NCBI GenBank assembly: GCA_003096255.1
Contig: PIXS01000144.1
Location: 1-7,449, forward strand
Direction of reading: 5' to 3'
Length of the DNA stretch: 7,449 bases
DNA from: Candidatus Bathyarchaeum sp.
GTDB taxonomy: Archaea; Thermoproteota; Bathyarchaeia; Bathyarchaeales; Bathyarchaeaceae
Below, piece by piece: positions 1-4,667 of the stretch (the stretch's first letter is position 1; the number at the start of each line of letters is the position of its first letter). The notes beneath the pieces were generated by a model. The model saw only the letters and a list, made by a program, of their open reading frames with translations, was not told the origin of the DNA and made no database searches. A program made the translations under genes and the position numbers.

Positions 1-149
1 TCTTTTTCGCTGATTCCGTCAACAATTGTTACAGCTTTTCCCCATTTTCTGGTTTCCAAGCGAACACGTATTCGTTGTTGTTCTTTCCCTATTTCTTCGC
101 AGACACAAATATCTGTAGGTAATCCGCAGGTTGGGCAAATTGTAGCCAT
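1..149 (-). CDS. sui1: Translation initiation factor aIF1 (SUI1/eIF1 family), 5' part only
   Basis: The reading frame runs off the left edge, leaving 49 codons. The protein begins [11 protein letters not shown] and carries C5-P-T-C8 and C15-V-C17, the short cysteine cluster found at the N-terminus of archaeal aIF1, probably a zinc knuckle. From about R27 ([18 protein letters not shown]) it enters the SUI1 fold, matching the usual archaeal sequence style. aIF1 binds the small ribosomal subunit near the P site and enforces start-codon fidelity. Family members are about 100 residues, so roughly half is missing here. In-frame ATGs also lie at 161 and 164, but the TATA box at 178-186 would put the transcription start near 150-157, which favours the ATG at 149 on a near-leaderless mRNA. 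Confidence 0.93.
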   Translation of the reverse strand, partial: MATICPTCGLPTDICVCEEIGKEQQRIRVRLETRKWGKAVTIVDGISEK

Positions 150-177
150 GTTACTCAACATCATAGCACCCGTTGAC

Positions 178-186
178 CTATATAAG
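178..186 (-). promoter_or_regulatory. TATA box of the aIF1 gene
   Basis: On the minus strand the sequence reads CTTATATAG, preceded by a purine-rich GAAAA stretch that could be the BRE. Its centre is about 33 nt upstream of the ATG at 149, so transcription should start roughly 5-8 nt before that codon. No Shine-Dalgarno sequence fits in so short a leader. Confidence 0.7.
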
Positions 187-330
187 ATTTTCAATGTTAT
201 ACGTAACGAGTACAACAGCACTTTTGAACACAAAACCAAGACCAGCTTTTCAAAACAATCAGAATCTGTGTCCCACAAAAGCAACTACAAGATTCAAACT
301 AGATGAAATAAAGAAACAAAACTAGCTGTA

Positions 331-360
331 AACACAAAAAGAAAGAATTAAGAAAATTCT
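331..360 (-). terminator. Hairpin plus T-rich tract after the RAM-domain gene
   Basis: The arms AGAATT (344-349) and AATTCT (355-360) form a 6-bp inverted repeat with a 5-nt loop. On the minus strand it is followed directly by a T-rich run (complement of 331-343). It begins 19 nt past the stop codon of the 379-618 gene. Archaeal RNA polymerase terminates on T-tracts, so the tract alone could suffice. The rest of the 150-378 spacer holds the aIF1 promoter and no gene that I can see. Confidence 0.5.
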
Positions 361-378
361 GAATTGAAGTTATGTGGT

Positions 379-618
379 TTATTTCCTATCTTCGACCACT
401 ATCATCGTCAAAGTTGACCTGACTTTTTCTAAGCTTCTCAGATTCCATGTGACAATCTCTTTGAGTTTGTCCATGGTGTCAGCTTTAACCGTTGCAATGA
501 TGTCGTACACGCCGTAAACCATGTACGTCTCTTTAACCGATTCCATTTTTTTCAGGGAAGCCAAAACGCTGTCCACAGCACCAGTCTCGGTTGTTATCAA
601 AACATACGCCATAGGCAT
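379..618 (-). CDS. Stand-alone Lrp/AsnC effector-binding (RAM) domain protein
   Basis: The 79-residue protein is a complete RAM domain without the usual N-terminal helix-turn-helix. It shows the beta-alpha-beta-beta-alpha-beta pattern: strand AYVLITTE (4-11), helix 13-27, strands TYMVYG and YDIIATVKA (31-46), helix 48-62, and final strand TLTMIVVED (69-77). The GVYDI motif (36-40) is the typical G-x-YDI turn at the ligand pocket. Such single-domain proteins are common in archaea. They form dimers to octamers, bind amino acids or related ligands, and may modulate full-length Lrp regulators by mixed assembly; which ligand is unknown. ATG 618 is preferred over ATG 612 because GGGG lies about 10 nt upstream. 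The gene stands alone, with spacers on both sides. Confidence 0.9.
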   Translation of the reverse strand: MPMAYVLITTETGAVDSVLASLKKMESVKETYMVYGVYDIIATVKADTMDKLKEIVTWNLRSLEKVRSTLTMIVVEDRK

Positions 619-672
619 TCTACATTATCCCCATTATTCTACCTTGAATAACAAGAATTATTCCCTGATTCA

Positions 673-682
673 GTTAAATAGC
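673..682 (-). promoter_or_regulatory. Candidate TATA box for the RAM-domain gene
   Basis: On the minus strand it reads GCTATTTAAC. Its centre lies about 60 nt upstream of ATG 618, predicting a start near 650 and a leader of about 30 nt. The match to the archaeal consensus is only fair and other A/T runs are nearby. Confidence 0.3.
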
Positions 683-814
683 TTTGCCATCAACCCAGAA
701 ACAAACCAACCCAAGGTTAAACCAACAAAACAACAACAAAAAGAACCCCCGCCTCCAGAAATCTCGACAAAACCCTAAAAATAAAACCCACATAACCTAT
801 AACACAAAACGGGC

Positions 815-836
815 CAGAGTGCCAAACTGGCACCTG
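815..836. repeat. Bulged inverted repeat (hairpin), possible terminator or operator
   Basis: The arms GTGCCA (819-824) and TGGCAC (828-833) flank a 3-nt loop. After a single bulged A at 818, CAG (815-817) pairs with CTG (834-836), giving a 9-bp stem in all. It lies about 95 nt beyond the stop codon of the minus-strand gene at 929-1339 and is followed on that strand by a GTTTTG run. It is the most stable fold in an otherwise AT-rich spacer. A weak terminator is the simplest reading; a protein-binding operator is possible. Confidence 0.45.
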
Positions 837-849
837 AACCTCAAAAATA

Positions 850-861
850 TTAGTATACTAA
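850..861. repeat. Perfect 12-bp palindrome TTAGTATACTAA, copy 1
   Basis: The site is a perfect inverted repeat with no spacer. The identical 12-mer recurs at 3323-3334 in another intergenic stretch. It lies 232 nt upstream of the gene starting at 618 and 68 nt beyond the stop of the gene ending at 929. Dimeric archaeal regulators bind sites of this kind, but no function can be assigned from sequence alone. Confidence 0.5.
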
Positions 862-928
862 AGGTTAATTTCTAAAATTTATCTAAATATTCGATTTTTA
901 TAACGTTATTTTCTTTAGGTCACCCTTT

Positions 929-1339
929 TCATCTGGGCCACTTCCAAGCATGCCAAACAATCAGTGCGTAAAGCATAATTTCTGTAATTGTAAAAACATA
1001 AGAATATGCCCATGTATTCACACCAGAAACATAATAGTAAGCATATGTAATGAGAATGACACCAGTAAAGAACATACTTAAGATGATATTTGCCAAGCGA
1101 TTCACCCTAGGTCTCAATATCAGGGACATGAAAACCATAATACTTGGAATGACCATCATTACCGCATTTCCGAACAAAACTTCTTGAGTTATTAGTACAC
1201 CGTCTATTTCCCCTGATATCAATTCCTCTAGAACCCCTGGCTTATAGTTATCCCAAACAGCAGCAAATAAATAACAAAACATTTCTGCTATCCATAATGC
1301 TGAAAGTTTGATTTTCACATTTATTTTAAAATCTTCCAT
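929..1339 (-). CDS. Small four-helix membrane protein, DUF6326-like
   Basis: The 136-residue protein has four hydrophobic spans at about 12-28, 52-74, 84-104 and 108-130. A short acidic, probably extracytoplasmic or loop segment (GVLEELISGEIDGV) lies between spans 1 and 2, and a basic loop RPRVNRLANI (76-85) between 2 and 3. The N-terminus (KINVKIKLSALW) and the RPRVNRLANI loop are what I recall from the DUF6326 family, whose function is unknown. No catalytic motif is visible. AGGAAG (1347-1352) lies 7 nt before the ATG as a modest ribosome-binding site. The gene stands alone in AT-rich DNA, with no operon partner, which fits an accessory origin. The family name is from memory; the membrane topology is clear. 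Confidence 0.8.
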   Translation of the reverse strand: MEDFKINVKIKLSALWIAEMFCYLFAAVWDNYKPGVLEELISGEIDGVLITQEVLFGNAVMMVIPSIMVFMSLILRPRVNRLANIILSMFFTGVILITYAYYYVSGVNTWAYSYVFTITEIMLYALIVWHAWKWPR

Positions 1340-1388
1340 TTTTTTTCTTCCTATATTATTAACAAAGAGTAGAAAGTTGTCAAAGTTA

Positions 1389-1397
1389 CATATAGTA
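1389..1397 (-). promoter_or_regulatory. Candidate TATA box for the DUF6326-like gene
   Basis: The minus strand reads TACTATATG, centred about 54 nt upstream of ATG 1339. That predicts a start near 1368 and a leader of about 29 nt that includes the AGGAAG ribosome-binding site. A second A/T run at 1351-1363 is too close to the ATG to serve with that start codon. Confidence 0.4.
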
Positions 1398-1573
1398 TTA
1401 AGGGTTAAAGCTTATTTTCAAACCCAATTTGGAAATCGTTTGAAACAGAATAGTTGATTAAATCAGGTTCGTTATTGGCCAAAATTGGCTGTAGAAAAGT
1501 TCAATCTTAATGGATTTATTTCTGGTTAGTCTAGTTAAATAATGTACGACGTTGGTATGTCCTGATGAGGTTA

Positions 1574-1721
1574 TCCTAGTGTGCCTTCAATTACATCGAC
1601 TTTCAATCTAGATTATCTAAATATTTATCATAAGACAGTAGCACCCAGCAGACAAACCCGCTGCTCCTGCACCAATAATGATAACAGACTTTCGAGTCGA
1701 GTTCTTAGTTCCATTGGTCAT
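1574..1721 (-). pseudogene. Remnant of an FAD/NAD(P)-dependent oxidoreductase (phytoene-desaturase-like N-terminus)
   Basis: From an ATG at 1721 the minus strand encodes 34 residues ending at a TAG (1617-1619). Residues 11-20 read KSVIIIGAGA and continue AGLSAGCYCLM: a beta strand, the dinucleotide-binding G17-x-G19-x-x-G22 loop and the start of the following helix. In another frame, at 1574-1606, the translation LKVDVIEGTLG looks like the next Rossmann strand, with the acidic residue (E) that binds the FAD ribose, then hits a stop. The two pieces are in the order and at about the distance expected for an FAD-binding beta-alpha-beta unit, separated by a frameshift and stops. Intact enzymes of this kind run about 400-500 residues, and the rest is gone or unrecognisable. 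The AGLSAGCY wording resembles CrtI/phytoene-desaturase relatives, but that assignment is tentative. Confidence 0.7.
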
Positions 1722-1887
1722 TTTAGAAATCTCGCAAGTTTCTATTGAAATATTAAAACGGTATTCTCAAGTTTATAATAAAATTTAGAGCTAAAGAACA
1801 CAATCTCTATCATAAAAAGGCGAAAAGTGCATGCGCATTATTTGTCAACGGTAATAATATCGAACTTGCGTATATGACCATCACGTG

Positions 1888-3039
1888 CTAGCACAGAACC
1901 CGTGAGAACCCGAGTATATTTCTAATTATTGCACTCAAACCAAAGATCAATGGTATTGCGATGATCGCCACAATAATAGCTTTGATGAATGCAGGTATGA
2001 CGATAGGTAGGAGGAGAATTTGAAATCCTACGATTATTATCGCATGAATGATATATGCAGTATATGCACTACCACTCATATTATTCAATATCATATTGCT
2101 TCTATTCAACCTAGTTCTGAACACGTAGAGTATACCAATAGTTATTGATAGAAGTGCTGATGACTCCCAAAAAGAAAAGATCAATGATTCAATGGTAAAT
2201 CCGCCGAAGAAAGGCGTGATATCCAGAGCGGACAAATCGACCAACACCACAAGTAGAAGTGGAAGTGCTATAACTACACAAGTTGCTATACTTATCCAGC
2301 GCTTAGCTTGGGCACTCCCTAATTTATCAAACCATTTTCTATAATAGGCTAAGATTCCAACCCCGAACATGAATACATAGGAAGTAAAATGTGCTAGCTG
2401 AAAATTGAATATAAAAACTGTGCCAATTGGACTGAAGATTCGAACAACATAAGTCAGACCTGCAATTATTATGATGCTTGCAAATATCATCGTGTCCCTC
2501 GGAAATGGTTTTTCACTATCTGGTGAACACGTAGATCGAATCCTTCTATATAGCACATAACATCCTGCAAAGATCAATAATGCAAGAATGAACCATAAAT
2601 GATCCACACCAATGGTGAATGTACTGATTCGATTGAGAATGACTTCCTCAAATGTCCAACTCTGTCTGTAAGCATAAATTCTTACAATGAACTCTGTTAC
2701 AGGTGAAATGAAAACGACATACGCCACGATAGGAATTCCTAACCTGATCAATCGATCCTTGAAATAGGTTGATCCTCCCTTCTTCTCAAACGATCTTGGC
2801 GTAAAGTATCCTGCAAGCAGGAAAAAGAATGCCATAAAATATGACTGATTTATTGCATTGAATAGCGTGAATAATATTTGAGTTGCGCCATCAATTGGAT
2901 AGAAACTGCTCTCGTTCAAGATCCAGCCGCCTGAACCTCCATACGCAATAGTGATGTGATGAAGAAACACTAGGATAATCAGGTAGATTCGGAGGTTATC
3001 AATATAGAAAACTCTCAATTTCGTAAATTCTTGAGTCAC
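1888..3039 (-). CDS. Membrane-bound acyltransferase, family 3 (OafA/OpgC-like)
   Basis: The 383-residue integral membrane protein has about ten hydrophobic spans covering nearly its whole length. Family hallmarks are near the N-terminus: YIDNLR (D14, R17) followed by H27-H28 inside the first span. RLIRLGIP (R96, R99) comes after the second span and DHLWF (146-150) near the middle. Acyltransferase-3 proteins move acyl groups, often acetyl or succinyl, from a cytoplasmic donor onto sugars or lipids of the cell envelope; the acceptor here cannot be read. An ATG at 3087 would add 16 residues but lies only 4 nt from the TATA box, upstream of the likely transcription start. GTG at 3039 has AGGTGAG 9 nt before it and is preferred. 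The gene is monocistronic in AT-rich DNA next to gene debris, suggesting acquisition by transfer (inference). Confidence 0.88.
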   Translation of the reverse strand: MTQEFTKLRVFYIDNLRIYLIILVFLHHITIAYGGSGGWILNESSFYPIDGATQILFTLFNAINQSYFMAFFFLLAGYFTPRSFEKKGGSTYFKDRLIRLGIPIVAYVVFISPVTEFIVRIYAYRQSWTFEEVILNRISTFTIGVDHLWFILALLIFAGCYVLYRRIRSTCSPDSEKPFPRDTMIFASIIIIAGLTYVVRIFSPIGTVFIFNFQLAHFTSYVFMFGVGILAYYRKWFDKLGSAQAKRWISIATCVVIALPLLLVVLVDLSALDITPFFGGFTIESLIFSFWESSALLSITIGILYVFRTRLNRSNMILNNMSGSAYTAYIIHAIIIVGFQILLLPIVIPAFIKAIIVAIIAIPLIFGLSAIIRNILGFSRVLC

Positions 3040-3048
3040 TGCCAAAAT

Positions 3049-3055
3049 CTCACCT
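3049..3055 (-). promoter_or_regulatory. Shine-Dalgarno site deciding the acyltransferase start
   Basis: AGGTGAG on the minus strand lies 9 nt upstream of GTG 3039. The longer ATG-started frame would translate straight through this site, so the site argues for the shorter protein. Confidence 0.6.
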
Positions 3056-3090
3056 ATAATCAAAGAGTTACAAAACTTCTGCTTCAAAAT

Positions 3091-3100
3091 GTTATAAGTT
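3091..3100 (-). promoter_or_regulatory. TATA box of the acyltransferase gene
   Basis: The minus strand reads AACTTATAAC after an A-rich stretch that could serve as BRE. Its centre at about 3096 predicts transcription starting near 3070, giving a leader of about 30 nt to GTG 3039. Confidence 0.5.
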
Positions 3101-3322
3101 TTTAGAAAATATTATTTCATCTTTGTGTGGTTTTAGAATTATCTTTGAATCTAAAAAGGAAATATTGTGCACTTGATCTCTCAAGCTTTTACGAGTTATT
3201 TCAATGCACACTTTAGGGATTAAATTTTAACCAAAATATGACATTTAATCAAATCATCAAATGAGCAAATCAGAAGAGCAAAAACAAACATCTAATAGTA
3301 TATTTTAGTCTATAACTCACTT

Positions 3323-3334
3323 TTAGTATACTAA
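3323..3334. repeat. Perfect 12-bp palindrome TTAGTATACTAA, copy 2
   Basis: It is identical to 850-861. It lies 35 nt beyond the thymidylate synthase stop and 284 nt upstream of the acyltransferase GTG. The surrounding spacer (3088-3368) holds no gene; its minus strand has a T-rich run at about 3270-3290. Confidence 0.5.
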
Positions 3335-3336
3335 TA

Positions 3337-3358
3337 GTAGTTCATTGTTGAAAACTAC
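3337..3358 (-). terminator. Weak hairpin after thymidylate synthase
   Basis: GTAGTT (3337-3342) and AACTAC (3353-3358) form a 6-bp stem with a 10-nt loop, about 10 nt beyond the stop codon and directly next to palindrome copy 2. There is no long T-tract right after it. It could be a terminator or an mRNA 3'-end structure. Confidence 0.35.
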
Positions 3359-3368
3359 CTTTTCGCTA

Positions 3369-4076
3369 CTACTGTTTAGAACTTAGCATTTTTCTTCGTT
3401 TGTCTTCGCCGGGTTTTACTTTTTCTTCCACGAGGTGGTATAGCCTTTCGTAGATGTGACAGTTCTTAGAATGGAAAATGAGTTTTCCTGTTTGGAGGTT
3501 CATGTTTGCTGTTCTGTTAATCTCGGAAACTAGTGCCTCGTTAAACATCTGAATACCTGCAATGTTGGCAGGCAAACCCGCATACGCATCCCACGACCTG
3601 AAATAACACGTCAGATGCAGTTTGTTGTCTGAAATTTCTGTGTCCATTATGCTCAGGCAGGGTGGTTCATGCTTTCTGTTTTTGGTCAACTGTTTCTTGA
3701 TGTCTTCTGGAAGCCTGATAACAAAGGTGACTTGCCTGTCCTGAATTTCGTCTGCGTAACGTTTTATCGCCTCTTCTACTTGGTCAACGGGGTCACGCAT
3801 TCTGCTTCCATAGGTATAAGTTTCTTCTTCGATTTCACCAGACCACAAATACTTCAACGCGTACCAGTTAACATAATCCATGTCACAGGGCGCCATAAAA
3901 TCCAGCAACGGACGGTTGGCAGGGTTAGTAATTTCTATACTTACGTTGAGCTTCTTAGTTTCAGTAATCTCCGAACCATAGCCAACATTGAAAACCTCTC
4001 CGTTGTACCATATTTCATTTAACACCTTATACCACGCGTCGGGACAATCAAAAGCCTTGATTACCGCATACTTCAA
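3369..4076 (-). CDS. thyA: Thymidylate synthase, archaeal/methanogen ThyA type
   Basis: The protein converts dUMP to dTMP by reductive methylation, giving the cell its thymine nucleotide. It has 235 residues, shorter than bacterial ThyA (about 264) and in line with the methanogen-type group. Active-site landmarks are all visible: nucleophile C140 in EPPCLS, phosphate-binding R160-S161-W-D163, N171 in GLPANIA (Asn here marks dUMP use; dCMP hydroxymethylases have Asp), and H207-x-Y209, which contact the nucleotide sugar. The N-terminal half is divergent from bacterial ThyA. In methanogens the one-carbon donor of this type may be a methanopterin rather than folate, so the cofactor is open. The start is TTG at 4076, with GGAGGG 6 nt upstream. 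It lies 49 nt after mgsA, probably in one transcript. Confidence 0.9.
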   Translation of the reverse strand: MKYAVIKAFDCPDAWYKVLNEIWYNGEVFNVGYGSEITETKKLNVSIEITNPANRPLLDFMAPCDMDYVNWYALKYLWSGEIEEETYTYGSRMRDPVDQVEEAIKRYADEIQDRQVTFVIRLPEDIKKQLTKNRKHEPPCLSIMDTEISDNKLHLTCYFRSWDAYAGLPANIAGIQMFNEALVSEINRTANMNLQTGKLIFHSKNCHIYERLYHLVEEKVKPGEDKRRKMLSSKQ

Positions 4077-4082
4077 CAGAAA

Positions 4083-4088
4083 CCCTCC
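4083..4088 (-). promoter_or_regulatory. Strong Shine-Dalgarno site for the TTG start of thyA
   Basis: GGAGGG on the minus strand sits 6 nt before TTG 4076. An overlapping ATG (4090) is out of frame and stops after five codons, so the TTG is the supported start. Confidence 0.75.
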
Positions 4089-4125
4089 ATGTCCAAACTA
4101 CTATTCTGACTACCAACTAATATTG

Positions 4126-4593
4126 TTAATCGAAGGAACCGTTAATCCTGCGTTGCCTGTAATTGTCGTAGTCAGGCACTATTCGGTCGTACTCTTTATC
4201 CATCAAAGTTGACGAAACCATAAAGTCCGCAGTAGAACGGTTACACGCCACTGGAATGTTCCACACTACTGCCATGCGCAAAAGAGCCTTAACATCAGGG
4301 TCATGGGGCTGAGATTCCAGAGGGTCCCAGAAAAATATCAGAAAATCGATTTCTCCGTTAGCAATTTTGGCTCCAATTTGCATGTCGCCGCCAAGAGGGC
4401 CACTCTTGAGCCTAGTTACATTTAGGCCTGCTTTTTCAAGGACTTTTCCTGTGGTTCCTGTTGCGTAAAGGTCGTGCAAACTCAACAGATACTTGTTAAA
4501 CTCAACCCACGTAAGCAGGTCTTCTTTTTTGTGGTCGTGAGCAACCAATGCAATTCGTTTTCTTTTTGTCATGACAACTTTCTGGCCGGTCAT
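4126..4593 (-). CDS. mgsA: Methylglyoxal synthase
   Basis: The cytoplasmic enzyme turns dihydroxyacetone phosphate into methylglyoxal and phosphate, a bypass of lower glycolysis used when phosphate is short or sugar phosphate piles up. The 155 residues match the family's usual length of about 150. Visible motifs are LVAHDHKK (H19, D20), phosphate-binding YATGTTG (43-49), SGPLGGD with the catalytic Asp D70, FFWDP (D90), and [11 protein letters not shown] (H97, D100). The central block [18 protein letters not shown] is very close to bacterial MgsA. ATG 4593 has GAGGT 8 nt upstream. An in-frame ATG at 4572 would give a protein starting nearer the family core and remains possible. It is followed by thyA and preceded by the radical SAM gene on the same strand. 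Confidence 0.96.
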   Translation of the reverse strand: MTGQKVVMTKRKRIALVAHDHKKEDLLTWVEFNKYLLSLHDLYATGTTGKVLEKAGLNVTRLKSGPLGGDMQIGAKIANGEIDFLIFFWDPLESQPHDPDVKALLRMAVVWNIPVACNRSTADFMVSSTLMDKEYDRIVPDYDNYRQRRINGSFD

Positions 4594-4601
4594 TTTCTTT
4601 T

Positions 4602-4606
4602 ACCTC
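4602..4606 (-). promoter_or_regulatory. Ribosome-binding site of mgsA
   Basis: GAGGT on the minus strand with an 8-nt spacer supports ATG 4593. A TATA-like TAATATAGC at 4607-4615 (plus-strand reading) is too close to serve that ATG but would suit ATG 4572, so the start is not fully settled. Confidence 0.55.
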
Positions 4607-4635
4607 TAATATAGCCTACCTTTCTTAACCAAATA

Positions 4636-4662
4636 TCAAAGAAAAGAGTTTGCTATATGCAA
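4636..4662 (-). promoter_or_regulatory. AT-rich junction between the radical SAM gene and mgsA
   Basis: Just after the radical SAM stop the minus strand carries a short inverted repeat, TTGC-ATATA-GCAA (4650-4662), followed by a T-rich run. This could be a weak terminator. The central ATATA could equally act as a TATA box for mgsA, predicting a start near 4630. Which role applies decides whether the three genes form one operon. Confidence 0.3.
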
Positions 4663-4667
4663 TATTG

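Larger units (their letters stand above)
619..928. other. AT-rich, AC-skewed gene-free spacer
   Basis: No convincing gene is present; the open frames here are low-complexity (N, K, Q, P rich) artefacts of an A/C-rich plus strand. The minus strand is T-rich at about 719-747 and 768-790, which could end transcripts of the 929-1339 gene. The spacer holds a bulged hairpin (815-836), a perfect 12-bp palindrome (850-861), a 10-bp palindrome ATAACGTTAT (900-909), and a weak TATA-like site (673-682) for the gene at 379-618. Confidence 0.6.
1340..1887. other. Long spacer with gene debris
   Basis: This 548-nt stretch has no intact gene on either strand. It contains the decayed FAD-oxidoreductase start (1574-1721) and promoter-like A/T runs, including TATTATAAA-type sequence near 1771-1785 on the minus strand. 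It also has an isolated palindrome ATGCGCAT (1831-1838). The part from about 1400 to 1573 gives only short interrupted frames that I cannot match to anything, though it may be more of the same decayed gene. Confidence 0.6.

Noticed and set aside
521..875. Two overlapping plus-strand open frames
   Set aside because: Their products are low-complexity (N, K, Q, P rich) or antisense to the RAM-domain gene, with no ribosome-binding site or family pattern; they arise from an A/C-rich strand.
1562..1569. CTGATGAG, the core sequence of hammerhead ribozymes
   Set aside because: No GAAA core partner or stem II follows at the required distance, so the 8-mer is chance.
880..1626. Shared 13-mer TTATCTAAATATT near 879-891 and 1613-1625
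   Set aside because: It is short and almost wholly A/T within AT-rich spacers, so chance is likely; it is not a palindrome and has no consistent position relative to genes.
3261..3308. 15-codon plus-strand frame beginning MSKSEEQKQ
   Set aside because: It reads like a protein N-terminus but is too short, and has no ribosome-binding site or continuation in another frame that I could find.
3669..4212. Plus-strand open frames opposite thyA and mgsA
   Set aside because: They lie antisense to clearly conserved enzymes and show no domain pattern.
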